NCBI GenBank assembly: GCA_905221605.1 | Contig: CAJNDS010001646.1 | Location: 706,116-770,115 of the forward strand | Source: Symbiodinium natans | Lineage: Eukaryota > Sar > Dinophyceae > Suessiales > Symbiodiniaceae | Direction: 5' to 3' | Length of the DNA: 64,000 nucleotides | Part shown: in pieces, positions 1 through 13,100 of the stretch | Layout: the number at the start of each line of letters is the position of its first letter | Position numbering within the stretch: the first letter of the stretch is position 1 | The notes under the pieces: generated by a model | What the model saw: only the letters and a program-made list of their open reading frames with translations | The model's database searches: none | Told to the model about the DNA's origin: nothing | Translations under genes and position numbers: made by a program

Positions 1-105
1 AGCCGGTGGCTAAGGCACTTGAAGGAAACACTCTGCTGGTACGTGTCTGCTTAGCTTCAACGCTGATTTGTTGCATCTTACTTCCTGGCATACGCTATCT
101 GGCAG

Positions 106-1457
106 AGCCGGCCCTCTTGCAAGAGGAGATCTTGACAGAGTGGAGCACGAAGCCGTTTCTGGAGCCTCAGAAGCGCCTGTTGAAGGCCTTGATTCTTTCC
201 AACCCCGAGGAGCTCCAAGTGCAGGTGAAGGCCGTGATCCGCCACAGCACCAGAAAGGCAGCCGAGGATGAAGCCTGCCTGGGTTCCTTCTTCCAGACCT
301 GCGTGAACCTGAAGGCCAGCCTTTCGGATCTCGAGGGCCGTCGCTTCCTCGTCCAGCAGCTGGAGCAAGTCCTGCAGGGAAGGCAGAAGAGGTGCGTGGA
401 GCCCAAGCATCTCCAGGGTGTCCTCGAAGTGCTTGCGGCAGCAAGCGAGAGCGATGACCGCGAAGAGCGACAAGGGGAAGAACTCTTGAGAGCACGCTTT
501 AGCAGGTTTTATGTCCCTTTGTGTTCGAGCGCTCTGCTGCGTGTGTTTTTCTAGGTGCCGTGCTTATGTGCTAGCTGCCAGCCGCTTGCGGAGTGGGTCA
601 CAGCCGAGGATGACTTGCAGCAGCGGAAGCTAGAGATCTTGCTGAAGCTGGGCCAAACGTACTGGAAAAGCCGAGCCGGCAAGAGCCCAGAAGATTTCAA
701 GAAGCTGCTCAAAGCGATCGACAGCACTGAGCTTCTCACCAAGTCTCAGGATGCCACGGGGGACCAGTTTGAGAAGTTTGAGAAGTTTGAGAAGAATGTG
801 AAGAAGCTGATTGACATGTGGAACAGCAAGTTCGAGAAGGAGGAGTTCGAGATGTACTGCCAGGCAGAGGTCAGCGGCCACCACTGGGAGGCAATGACTG
901 CTTGGTTCACTGCCAAGGCCATGGAAAAGGATTTCGGAAGTGAGACAAACTTCCTGAAGAAGGAGGCTGACTTTCTAAGGCTGGCTGGCATCGTCAGCAA
1001 AGCCAAGCAAGATGCCTTGAAAGTGACGGTGAGGTTGCCGAACCTCGCGCTTGCCGAACATGCGCTTGTGACGCACATCAAGCATACACCCTGTGGCATC
1101 GAGGGTGGCTGGGAGGAGCTTCAAAGCATCGTTACTGCCGTCAAGGGCTATGACTGGGTTAAGGCGGATCAGGACATTGCGAGAGCAGAGGAAGACATCA
1201 AGCGCAGCCAGATGAACGAACAGGTGAAGAAGAACAACTCGATAAAGAAGAGAGCGCAAATGCAGGAGCAGCACGTCAAGCTGCAAGAAGAGAACCAAAA
1301 GCTGCAGAAGGAGTACGAACAGGTTAGGAAGCAGAATTCCCAGCTGAGGAAAGGGAACCTGGAAAGCATGAACCGTCAAGCCAAAAAAGTGGACGTGAGT
1401 TCCCCAAAAGCTATCAAGGAGATCCCTCTTTTCAGGGACATAACTGCAAGACGCTAG
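106..1457 (+). CDS. Coiled-coil protein, 3' part of gene
   Basis: Two long open stretches read as neighbouring exons. The first runs from an acceptor near 105 (CTGGCAG) to about 491, where a GC donor (AGA|GCACGC) keeps phase 0. The second starts after TTTTCTAG at 554 and ends at the TAG at 1455-1457. The protein is charged and helical. Residues from about 1170 to 1400 form a clear coiled coil rich in Lys, Glu and Gln (for example QLRKGNLESMNRQ), and there is a local FEKFEKFEK repeat near 770. I do not recognise the family. Upstream exons are probably outside the window; the stretch 6-105 is also open and hydrophobic and could be either intron or a membrane segment. The intron of about 63 nt is short, so the donor position is the weakest part of the model. 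Confidence 0.6.
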
Positions 1458-3253
1458 GAGCCTTGTCAACGGTGTGCCGCGGTGCCGCAGAGACTTTTGA
1501 GAAGGTACCGAGCCAACGTGCTGGGTTCCTATTTTGTGTGCGGGCTCACGAGCCCGACATGTCAGGTTGCCTTGTTGCTGATCCGATGTTTGTCAGCATC
1601 TGCCGACCATACAGTGTGTCACCGTCTCACATCTTTTTCTCCGCGGAACGGGTGGAGTGGGGCTGCTGATTCGGGCTTTTCCATAACAAAAGAGAGTCGC
1701 CCTGAGGCCTGAGGCCCTAAATTTCCATGACCTGAATGGAACATGAGGGTCATACTGTGCCTGGGCACAATGCCAGCCCATTCCCAGCAAATGGCAAGCT
1801 TCGTCCCACCCTTGCAGGGAGCATCACTTGGAAGGATGGTGATATAGGGGTTGGAAGAACTGCTAATCGTGTACCTTTACGGCCCTTTATGTTCAGATAC
1901 TATAGAACCCCTCAAAAAACAAACCTATTCTAATCATTCAGGCCCGTGAGCAGCAAGCTTAGGGAATCGTAATCCCAAGCCTTGAATGCCGAAGATTCCC
2001 CAAATCTTTGAGCTTCTCAGCGCATCCCGAAGCAGCTTGAGCTAGCAAAGGGCCGTGGGCTAAACATGCTGAGGCTTGTTCTCTTCTTCCGCCTGGGTGC
2101 TGTCCCCAGGGGCCTTGAGCTGAAAGATCTGAGACCTTGGGTGTGCAAGTTCCTCGCTCTGGAGCTGGCAGTCGGAACAACATGTAAAACCTGGCCTCAC
2201 GCGCAGTGTTACGGCAGGTTTACAGCCGGCTGGGACCGACCTTGAGGAGTCCAGCCTTCTAGTACAGGCTTGACCTTTGTCTCGTGGGTGACATCTCGTG
2301 ACCAGACTCTCTCGACTCCCAACGTCTTTCGAACCCCAAGTATCAAAACCTTACGCTGCCGTAGCCATCCAAAGGTTTGCCGGGGAGTGGGGGAGTCTGG
2401 CAGGCTTGCTTGCTGCTTTTCCTGCAGCTCCTGGTCTCGTGTGCCGGCGCCCCCAAAACACGGGGGGGGGGGGGGCATTGTGGGCATTGCTTGGGCGTTG
2501 AGCTTTGTGAGGGCTTGCTCGGGCCGAGGGAGTTTTTGAAACTTGGGGGTTCTTTTTTCCAGGACACATTGCCATGCTCAGGATTATACACACCTCTGGC
2601 CCAAACCCCGCTTGAGCGACCCGCTCCCCCCCCCCCCCCCCCCCCCCCAAAGAAAGATCAAGCCTGGAACAAAACAAACAACAACCAACGAAGCCTCAGC
2701 CTGGACTGCTACGTGCTGCAGATACCGAAGTGCGCTTCTTTTCAGCTCAGGTCTGTACCTGGGCCACTTGCCGCGAGCTGCGAGCCCTGAGCCTGTCGCC
2801 GGCGCGGTCGGGGGCCGTGAAGCTTGAGCTTCCAAGGCGTCAACAGTCTGCCACATCCCCCAATTCTGGGTGTTCGAAAGAAGACACTGCCTGAGGAAGG
2901 TGGTATGTCGTTGAACCATGGAGTCTTGAGCCACTTGAAGCCCTTGGCTACAGGGGGGGTTGAGGATCACTTCCCAAGGCTGGGTCTGCTGCTGCCCCTG
3001 GCCATTCCCTTGCTAGGCCGGGTTCTCCGGCCCTTGGGCTCCTTTTTGTTCTCCCTCTTTCGGGGCCAGGCCAATGGGTTTCAAGAAAGGTTGCACGTCG
3101 TGCAGGTTGAGGTTGCATCCTCTCCCTCTCGGAGGCCTGCAGGCATGATATCCTGCAAACCGAAACTTTGCTGAAACCCTGAGCGTCCTGACTGGCCCTG
3201 ACTGGCACGCTGGCCCAAAGCCCGCCTCAAAGGAGGCCCCCCACCCCCCGCCC

Positions 3254-3290
<37 letters not shown>
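3254..3290. repeat. (CT)n microsatellite
   Basis: An uninterrupted CT dinucleotide run followed directly by a T/A homopolymer. A broader pyrimidine-rich tract with (CCCCTCT)n blocks follows at about 3450-3640. Confidence 0.9.
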
Positions 3291-3294
<4 letters not shown>

Positions 3295-4901
3295 AAAAAA
3301 AACATTTTTGCTTTTTTGTGTGTCAGGTCTCGTTGCTCCCTCCCTTCCTTCCTTGAATTAAGTTCCTCCCCCTCCTTTCTCCAGCAGGCGCCGCGCAGTT
3401 GATCCAGCCTTGGCTCCTCTGGAAGGCGCGGCGCGTGCACGCCGAGTACTCTCACCCCTCTCACCCCTCAGTATCCTCCTTGTCCGCTCTCCCACATCAC
3501 GCCATCTCACTCTCCCCCTCTCCCCCTCTCCCCCTCTCCCCCTCTCCTCTCCCCTTTCTCCTTCTTTTCGCTCAGCTCTCCTCGCTCTCAGCGCTCAGCT
3601 CTCGCTCTCTCCTCTCTCTTCCCTCTGAATTCCTCCTCTGCTTTGTTATCCCCCTGGAGCTCAGGAGCTGCGGCAGAAGGCGCCGGCTGCAGGCCCCTCT
3701 CTCCGGGATTGGGCTGTTAAGAGGGGGAGGATTGAGGGCATTTGAAGGTCTCAAAAAAATGCGCTCTCTCCTCATCTCTGCTTTCTCTCCTTCTGCGCGC
3801 CCTTCTGTTTTGTTCGCAGCCGCCAGCTTTTCGTGGCCTTTCCCAGGGGCTCTGACTTCTTCCCCTTGTTTTGTATGTCGCATAGAACTCTCGCATGACT
3901 CGCATGGACTCGCATAGACTGTAAGCAGTGTATGTCGCGCCAAGAGCAGAAGGCAGAGTTTTGCTGTGCGCCCTGAGCGTCCTGAACCATGAAACCCAAG
4001 CGCCATTCTGCACCCCCTGCATTGTCTGGCCATCGTTGTTGCCTAGCGATTGTGCTACAGGCACCACGCAGGCGCCAGCAAGCCCGTCGACGAGTTCCAC
4101 AAGGCAAAGACAAAAACACCATGCCCGAAACCTGAAAAAGTTTGGACAAAAAATTCGCCTTTTTTTGACCCATTCCAGACAGACCTGGCGTTGCTCTGCC
4201 CTAGAAGGATGCTCATGTAGAACATCACAGCACGAGCCAAGCCGGGATCAAGATTCTCATCCCGAGGTTTTCTGGCTTTCAGGCCCTTGAGGCCCTTCAG
4301 GCACTTGGGCCTTCAAGAGGCCTTTTTCAGCAACACGTTGCTGGGTTCAAGGCGGAAAGAAAACAAACAGCTAAGAGAGAGAGAAACAAGAAACTTTTGG
4401 GTGGTCTTTGGGGGGCATGCTTGGGAGCACTTCCCGATGCCCACCCCCTCCTCCCCACAAGAAACAAACAAAAGCAGAGAGGCGTTTGCATGCCAGCGGC
4501 CTCGAGGCTGTGGCGCAAGGTGCGCGGCTGTGTCTGTGTTGCTTCGAGAGAAGCCCTCTCAGAGACCTGAACCCACCCAAAATCCCCCCCCAAACCCCGC
4601 AGCTCTCGCAAGGTGCGGCCTTCGCCGCTGCATCCGCGGCCTTGCTGGCAGGGCCCGCGGCTAAGTTTCAAGGGGCCTTTCGGAGAGTGGACGCTCTTTA
4701 TACGAGCCTACGAATCTGAACAGGATGTGAGAGATAGCAATTCATGTTTCAAGCATGTTTCAAGACCAAAGCCCCCCGTAGGACGACCACATTGGACGTG
4801 CGCAGCCGCTTGACGCCGGAGCCCCCGAGTGATTTCTTTCGTAGGGTGGGTGGTGTGCTTAGTTTTGTTCAGATTTCAGGGTTGAAGTTGAAGGCCCTCC
4901 G

Positions 4902-5043
4902 GTATATATATATATATATATGTGTGTAGGTATGTATATATGTATGTATGTAGGTAGGTAGGTATGTATGTATATATATATATATGTGTATGTGTGTGTG
5001 TTTTTTAAATGCATGTTTTTCTCTCTCCCTCTCTCTCTCTCTC
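4902..5043. repeat. TA / TGTA microsatellite plus (CT)n
   Basis: TATATA runs pass into TGTATG and GTAGGTAG tetranucleotides, then TA again, then a TGTG run and a CT run ending near 5043. Confidence 0.9.
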
Positions 5044-6550
5044 GTCTCCACAAGCTGTGTGTGCCGGGTCCTCAATACGAGGGTGCCGACCGTCGCTTTT
5101 GTGTGCTGCTTTCTCGGCTTTGCTGCCCGTAAGCGCACTTGCCTAAAGTCCCCTTCAGCCGCGCGATGCGATTTCTACCGGCTTCGGGCGTTCTCTCTTC
5201 TTCTTGTGTAGCAGGGGTAAGGCAACTGAAGCCGTTTCGGACCGCGGTATGCGCCACCGCCCCCCCCCAAAAGAGGCTTTGGCTTTGTGCTGGCCTCTCG
5301 TGGCTCTCTACATCCTTGGCGCTGGCCGACTTCTCAGGAGGAAGGGCCCCCGTCAGCTCAGGACAGGAGCCCCCGCAGTAAAGGGCAGCTGCTGAAAAAC
5401 CCTTCTCGAGGGCTTTTGCGCGAGGTGGAGATGGACCAGGCGCTCTCAGACACAACAGCAGCCTGCCTTGCCAAGTGCCCAGGCGCGGCGTGTGATGCAC
5501 GGGGAGGTTCAAAATTCCGACCACAGACCGGACCCCTTGTGGGATTTTGAAACGATGAGAGATGCGACTGAGAGCCTCCACCGAAAGCTCGCTTTTGTTT
5601 CGAGGCCGCACGCTTCCCCTCCACTTCTTGCTGCGGGGGCTGGAGGCGCGTGTAGGTGGAGGTTGCAAGCTTCAGGGGGAGGCGTTCACATGTCCAATCT
5701 TCGCAAAACTCGCACCGTGCGGTAGAAGTTATAGAGGGACCCCCCCCCTCCCCCCCAAAAAACCAGAGCAAAAAAGACCCCCCCCAGAAAAGAGGTGGGC
5801 TCCCGGCTCTGGGTCCTCTTGGTCCTGGCGGCGCTGCCAGGAGCTCTGTGCCGAAGAAACTTGCAAAGAGCCGAGCGTGAAAAAGTAGAGACACCTTCAG
5901 TGTGCCCAGAACAAAAAATCAGAGTGAAAGCCTTTGAGAAGGCAAAACGTGGCTCCTTCCCGAATATCTGCAGATGCAAGAGGTGCCGTGGAAGAGCCCT
6001 AGATTTTAGCAAAGCATGTTCTTTATCCATGGGGTCTGGGAAGCACCATAGGTTTCAAGTGCAAACAACATGTTGGTCCTTGAGATGCCCAACATCCTGA
6101 GCCCATATCTCAGGCTCCGGTCAGATCGCCTTCAGATCTCGCGAGGCGCCTTGAGCCCGTGCCTGGGTTGCTGGTCCATGGCTTTCTGCAGTTCCATCAG
6201 TCCGGGTCTCTGAGAGGAGTGCCTTTGATTCCTGTGATGCTCTTCGCGGACTACATCTTCACGGTGCAGGGCTCGCTGGGGGACTATGGGGGGCTGAGAT
6301 TCCAGGTATTGGCGCAGGGTGCGAGCGCATCGGGCCCACGCGGCCCAAGACGCCACAAGCTCTGCCACATCGTTGCACCCAAGGCCTACAGGCCATTAGA
6401 AAGAGGCATGCCTTTAGGCACTTCTCTTAAAGGCCCTAAACCCCGGAGCCGCCCGGAAGCCGCCCGGAAGCGCCTTGGCCTTAAGGCGGCCATCCTCTTC
6501 GGGGGAAGGACCTGCCGGAAGCTGGCGTCTTCCCGACTTGTTTAACGGCC

Positions 6551-6650
6551 TAGCTCTAGGGTTTAGGGTTTAGAGTTTAGGGTTTAGGTCTTTGGGTTTT
6601 GGGGTTTAGGGTTTAGGTTTTAGGGTTTGGGGTTTGGGGTTTGGGGTGTC
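6551..6650 (+). repeat. Interstitial telomere-like repeat (TTTAGGG)n, degenerate
   Basis: Repeated GGGTTTAG and GGGTTTGG heptamers with point changes. Unique sequence lies on both sides, so this is not a chromosome end. Confidence 0.85.
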
Positions 6651-6670
6651 GGGTCCCTGAACCCTTCCAG

Positions 6671-6723
6671 GCTACTCCTGGCACTGCCGGCGATGGCGGC
6701 CAACCCGCTCAAGTGCGCGCCCG
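6671..6723 (+). CDS. Possible small exon
   Basis: The stretch is bounded by a good acceptor (CCTTCCAG|G) and a consensus donor (CCCG|GTGAGT). It contains an in-frame ATG that would read MAANPLKCAP. It could be an upstream exon of the tandem-exon gene or belong to something else. No neighbour fixes the frame. Confidence 0.3.
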
Positions 6724-7133
6724 GTGAGTGTTGTGTCTCGGTGGTTGGAGTGTCATAGCCGATAAATTCCAGCATCTGCTGTGATTTGGACTTCTATTCT
6801 TCTGGGATGCAATTACAGGTTTGGAAGCGAGTTCAGGATGTGTGACTCAGTGTAGCTTTGCCAATGGAGTAAAGATTTAGAGTGCTGTAGCTTCGATTTC
6901 CACGCGCAGTCTGGCGATGCTTCAGCATCGCGAAGCCTTTTGCGGCTTATCAGGACGTCTTTCCCGCCATTTGAGATGTGTGAGGACATTGAGAGCTAAG
7001 GCTTCCCATGCTTTTCTCTTACTCCCCAAACTCGTATACCCCGAAGAGCTCCACGAGTGCTCCACTGACCGTGCTCCTCATCCTTAAATTGCATAATTTC
7101 GGGGCCACAAAGCCCTGGCAGCCAAGTGCGCAC

Positions 7134-10100
7134 ATGGCTTCCGAGGCCTGCACGGTAAGTCACTGTAACGATGAAGTCCTGGCCCATGTTCACATTCAGA
7201 TCCGAGAGTTCGCGCCGAGCACGTCGTACGCGTTGCAGCGCCGAGATTCTGGCCCGCGCGGACTGCTTTGAAACGTGCTCGTGCGAAGGCGAGCGTGCCG
7301 GCGGTGGAGCCCAAGGAGGCACCGGCAGCTCCGGCAGCTTCGCCGGCAGAAGCAGCGCCGGCCGAGGTGCCTCTAGTGAGCGTGTGTGCCCGTTGGTGTA
7401 GCCGTTCCCGCGGCTTCGTCCCTCGACCGCCTGAGACACACTGCAAGCCTCTTTTCCCTGCAAGCTCTGAACTTTTGGACGCTTCCCAAGCCGAACTGAA
7501 ACTCAACCCTTCTGCCGTCAAAGCCGTCTTGGGGGTTTGCTCCCTTGGGGAAGGCGCCTGTAGCAGATGCCGCCGCCGAGCAGAAGGAGCCTCCAGCTGA
7601 GGTGGGTTGCCACATAGTGAAGTGCAGTGAAGATAGTGAAGTGAAGCACCGTGTCCTCTGGACCACATGCACGTTCCGTGCAGAAGTTGCACAAGGCTTA
7701 GGCTTTCGGATGATTTCGGGTGGACAGTTGCAGGATGTTGCAAGATGTTGCAAGTCTCCGCACTCGGAGGCCCCAGCAGCGGGCAAGGGCAAAGCGAAGG
7801 GGCTCAAAGGGCCGGGAAAGGGCCCACCGGTGACTCGCCGGAGCTTTGTGGGTGTGAGAGGGTTCCTTGTTCTTTTTTTGTTGTGTGGTGGTGTCGGGAT
7901 GAGTTTGTCATCTTGTTGTCTACAACTGAGTTTTCGGATGCGCAAGGAGTCGAGCAGATGGGGGCTTCACCCAGCCTCTGAGTCTGAGACAGCTCAGGTG
8001 AAGGGCAAGGGCGCCCCTCCGCCACAGACCGAGCAGAAGGAGGCAGCTTTCAGAGAAGTTTCCATCATGGTGGTCATGGCCTTCGCGGGTGCTGTTAATT
8101 TTGATCATTCTAACACATTCCTTCAGGTCTGTGCCTCTCATGAGAAGAAAAGATTGTTGTGTTGATTTTTTACCATCAGTGACTACCATCAGAACTTTCA
8201 CTTCGGCCCGAAGCCTTGCCCCGCGCCCTTAATCACATACCGACGTGCCTGCGGCCGACGGGCCGAGCGCAAAGAAGAAAGCTGCCTCGCACCGTGCACA
8301 GCTCTTTTTCCATTTTGTTGTTCCTGCTGCGCCACCCTCAGAAGTAGGGAGGTGCTGAAGCAACCTCGAGCTGGACGTGGTCATACGGGATTGCATCTTA
8401 CTGGCATTGTATGCCCGTGCACTGCTTTGAAACGTGCTCGTGCGAAGGCGAGCGTGCCGGCGGTGGAGCCCAAGGAGGCACCGGCAGCTCCGGCAGCTTC
8501 GCCGGCAGAAGCAGCGCCGGCCGAGGTGCCTCTAGTGAGCGTGTGTGCCCGTTGGTGTAGCCGTTCCCGCGGCTTCGTCCCTCGACCGCCTGAGACACAC
8601 ACTGCAAGCCTCTTTTCCCTGCAAGCTCTGAAATTTTGGACGCTTCCCAAGCCCCGCTGAAACTCAACCCTTCTGCCGTCAAAGCCGTCTTGGGGGTTTG
8701 CTCCCTTGGGGAAGGCGCCTGTAGCAGATGCCGCCGCCGAGCAGAAGGAGCCTCCAGCTGAGGTGGGTTGCCACATAGTGAAGTGCAGTGAAGATAGTGA
8801 AGTGAAGCACCGTGTCCTCTGGACCACATGCACGTTCCGTGCAGAAGTTGCACAAGGCTTAGGATTTCGGATGATTTCGGGTGGACAGTTGCAGGATGTT
8901 GCAAGATGTTGCAAGTCTCCGCACTCGGAGGCCCCAGCAGCGAGCAAGGGCAAAGCGAAGGGGCCCAAAGGGCCGGGAAAGGGCCCACCGGTGACTCGCC
9001 GGAGCTTTGTGGGTGTGAGAGGTTCATTGTTCTTTTTTTGTTGTGTGGTGGTGTCGGGATGAGTTTGTCATCTTGTTCTACAACTGGGTTTTCGGATGCG
9101 CAAGGAGTCGAGCAGATGCGGCTTTGCCCAGTTTATCGAAAGCCTGTGAGTCTGAGACAGCTCAGGCGAAGGGGAAGGGCGCCCCTCCGCCGCAGACAGC
9201 CGACGAGCCGAGCACAAAGCAGAAAGCTGCTGCTTCGCTGATCCAAGCTGCGAAAGATGGCAGCCTCGAGAAGTCGTTGCAGGACTTCCAGCAGAGGGCT
9301 TCTGTGAGTGAGGCAGGGCCTGGCAAAAGGGTGTGATACGGGACGGGACTTTTGCTGGCGTGTGAATTCGAGATTTCGCAGCGAGCACGTCGTATGTGTT
9401 GCAGCACCGAGATTCCTGCCCCACGCAATGCTTTGAGACGTGCTCGTGCGCAGGCGAGCGTGCCCGCAACGGAGCCGAAGGAGGCACCGGCAGCTCCGGC
9501 AGCTTCGCCGGCAGAAGCAGCGCCGGCCGAGGTGCCTCTAGTGAGCGTGTGTGCCCGTTGGTGTAGCCGTTCCCGCGGCTTCGTCCCTCGACCGCCTGAG
9601 ACACACTGCAAGCCTCTTTTCCCTGCAAGCTCTGAACTTCTGGACGCTTCCCGAGCCCCGCTGAAACTCAACCCTTCTGCTGTCAAAACTGTCTTGGGGC
9701 TTTGCTTGGGAAGGCGCCTGTGGCAGATGCCGCCGCCGAGCAGAAGGAGCCTCCGGCTGAGGTGGGATTCCACGTTGTGAAAGTGCAGTGAAGTGACAGC
9801 ACCGTGTCCTCTGGCCCAACTGCAATTCTCGTGCAGAAGTTTGCACAAGGCTTAGGATTTCGGATGCTTTCGGGTGGACAGTTGCAGGATGTTGCAAGAT
9901 GTTGCAAGTCTCAGCACCGCACTCGGAGGCCCCAGCAGCGAGCAAGGGCAAAGCGAAGGGGCCCAAAGGGCCGGGAAAGGGCCCACCGGTGACTCGCCGG
10001 AGCTTTGTGGGTGTGAGAGGGTTCCTTGTTCTTTTTTTGTTGTGTGGTGGTGTCGGGAAGAGTTTGTCATCTTGTTGTCTACAACTGGGTTTTCGGATGC

Positions 10101-13100
10101 GCAAGGAGTCGAGCAGATGCGGCTTTGCCCGGTTTATCGAAAGCCTGTGAGTCTGGGACAGCTCAGGCGAAGGGGAAGGGCGCCCCTCCGCCGCAGACAG
10201 CCGACGAGCCGAGCACAAAGCAGAAAGCTGCTGCTTCGCTGATCCAAGCTGCGAAAGATGGCAGCCTCGAGAAGTCGTTGCAGGACTTCCAGCAGAGGGC
10301 TTCTGTGAGTGAGGCAGGGCCTGGCAAAAGGGTGTGATGATACGGGACGGGACTTTTGCTGGCGTGTGAACTTCGAGATTTCGCAGCGAGCACGTCGTAT
10401 GTGTTGCGGCACCGAGATTCCTGCCCCACGCAATGCTTTGAAACGTGCTCGTGCGCAGGCGAGCGTGCCCGCAACGGAGCCGAAGGAGGCACCGGCAGCT
10501 CCGGCAGCTTCGCCGGCAGAAGCAGCGCCGGCCGAGGTGCCTCTAGTGGGCGTGTGTGCCCGTTGGTGTAGACGTTCCCGCGGCTTCGTCCCTCGACGGC
10601 CTGAAGCACGCTGCAAGCCTCTATGCCCTACAAGCCCTTGAACTTCTGGACGCTTCCCGAGCCCCGCTGAAACTCAACCCTTCTGCTGTCAAAACTGTCT
10701 TGGGGCTTTGCTCCCTTGGGAAGGCGCCTGTGGCAGATGCCGCCGCCGAGCAGAAGGAGCCTCCGGCTGAGGTGGGATTCCACGTTGTGAAAGTGCAGTG
10801 AAGTGACAGCACCGTGTCCTCTGGCCCAACTGCAATTCTCGTGCAGAAGTTTGCGCAAGGCTTAGGATTTCGGATGCTTTCGGGTGGACAGTTGCAGGAT
10901 GTTGCAAGATGTTGCAAGATGTTGCAAGTCTCAGCATCGCACTCGGAGGCCCCAGCAGCGAGCAAGGGCAAAGCGAAGGGGCCCAAAGGGCCGGGAAAGG
11001 GCCCACCGGTGACTCGCCGGAGCTTTGTGGGTGTGAGAGGGTTCCTTGTTCTTTTTTTGTTGTGTGGTGGTGTCGGGATGAGTTTGTCATCTTGTTGTCT
11101 ACAACTGGGTTTTCGGATGCGCAAGGAGTCGAGCAGATGCGGCTTTGCCAGTTTATCGAAAGCCTGTGAGTCTGAGACAGCTCAGGCGAAGGGGAAGGGC
11201 GCCCCTCCGCCGCAGACAGCCGACGAGCCGAGCACAAAGCAGAAAGCTGCTGCTTCGCTGATCCAAGCTGCGAAAGATGGCAGCCTCGAGAAGTCGTTGC
11301 AGGACTTCCAGCAGAGGGCTTCTGTGAGTGAGGCAGGGCCTGGCAAAAGGGTGTGATGATACGGGACGGGACTTTTGCTGGCGTGTGAACTTCGAGATTT
11401 CGCAGCGAGCACGTCGTATGTGTTGCAGCACCGAGATTCCTGCCCCACGCAATGCTTTGAAACGTGCTCGTGCGCAGGCGAGCGTGCCCGCAACGGAGCC
11501 GAAGGAGGCACCGGCAGCTCCGGCAGCTTCGCCGGCAGAAGCAGCGCCGGCCGAGGTGCCTCTAGTGGGCGTGTGTGCCCGTTGGTGTAGACGTTCCCGC
11601 GGCTTCGTCCCTCGACGGCCTGAAGCACGCTGCAAGCCTCTATGCCCTACAAGCCCTTGAACTTCTGGACGCTTCCCGAGCCCCGCTGAAACTCAACCCT
11701 TCTGCTGTCAAAACTGTCTTGGGGCTTTGCTCCCTTGGGAAGGCGCCTGTGGCAGATGCCGCCGCCGAGCAGAAGGAGCCTCCGGCTGAGGTGGGATTCC
11801 ACGTTGTGAAAGTGCAGTGAAGTGACAGCACCGTGTCCTCTGGCCCAACTGCAATTCTCGTGCAGAAGTTTGCACAAGGCTTAGGATTTCGGATGCTTTC
11901 GGGTGGACAGTTGCAGGATGTTGCAAGATGTTGCAAGTCTCAGCACCGCACTCGGAGGCCCCAGCAGCGAGCAAGGGCAAAGCGAAGGGGCCCAAAGGGC
12001 CGGGAAAGGGCCCACCGGTGACTCGCCGGAGCTTTGTGGGTGTGAGAGGGTTCCTTGTTCTTTTTTTGTTGTGTGGTGGTGTCGGGATGAGTTTGTCATC
12101 TTGTTGTCTACAACTGGGTTTTCGGATGCGCAAGGAGTCGAGCAGATGCGGCTTTGCCAGTTTATCGAAAGCCTGTGAGTCTGAGACAGCTCAGGCGAAG
12201 GGGAAGGGCGCCCCTCCGCCGCAGACAGCCGACGAGCCGAGCACAAAGCAGAAAGCTGCTGCTTCGCTGATCCAAGCTGCGAAAGATGGCAGCCTCGAGA
12301 AGTCGTTGCAGGACTTCCAGCAGAGGGCTTCTGTGAGTGAGGCAGGGCCTGGCAAAAGGGTGTGATGATACGGGACGGGACTTTTGCTGGCGTGTGAACT
12401 TCGAGATTTCGCAGCGAGCACGTCGTATGTGTTGCGCACCGAGATTCCTGCCCCACGCAATGCTTTGAAACGTGCTCGTGCGCAGGCGAGCGTGCCCGCA
12501 ACGGAGCCGAAGGAGGCACCGGCAGCTCCGGCAGCTTCGCCGGCAGAAGCAGCGCCGGCCGAGGTGCCTCTAGTGGGCGTGTGTGCCCGTTGGTGTAGAC
12601 GTTCCCGCGGCTTCGTCCCTCGACGGCCTGAAGCACGCTGCAAGCCTCTATGCCCTACAAGCCCTTGAACTTCTGGACGCTTCCCGAGCCCCGCTGAAAC
12701 TCAACCCTTCTGCTGTCAAAACTGTCTTGGGGCTTTGCTCCCTTGGGAAGGCGCCTGTGGCAGATGCCGCCGCCGAGCAGAAGGAGCCTCCGGCTGAGGT
12801 GGGATTCCACGTTGTGAAAGTGCAGTGAAGTGACAGCACCGTGTCCTCTGGCCCAACTGCAATTCTCGTGCAGAAGTTTGCGCAAGGCTTAGGATTTCGG
12901 ATGCTTTCGGGTGGACAGTTGCAGGATGTTGCAAGATGTTGCAAGATGTTGCAAGTCTCAGCATCGCACTCGGAGGCCCCAGCAGCGAGCAAGGGCAAAG
13001 CGAAGGGGCCCAAAGGGCCGGGAAAGGGCCCACCGGTGACTCGCCGGAGCTTTGTGGGTGTGAGAGGGTTCCTTGTTCTTTTTTTGTTGTGTGGTGGTGT

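Larger units (their letters stand above)
1458..6550. other. Non-coding spacer with simple repeats
   Basis: About 5 kb with no exon I can defend. It holds poly-G/C runs (2461-2474, 2624-2648, 5261-5268, 5741-5756), long C/T tracts and a TA/TGTA microsatellite. One open stretch ending in a GT donor near 6305 (reading GVPLIPVMLFADYIF) could be an exon, but it has no supported neighbour. Confidence 0.6.

Noticed and set aside
5072-5894. Long overlapping - strand frames (178-198 codons)
   Set aside because: Low-complexity Arg/Pro/Ser composition crossing homopolymer runs, with no splice-site or motif support.
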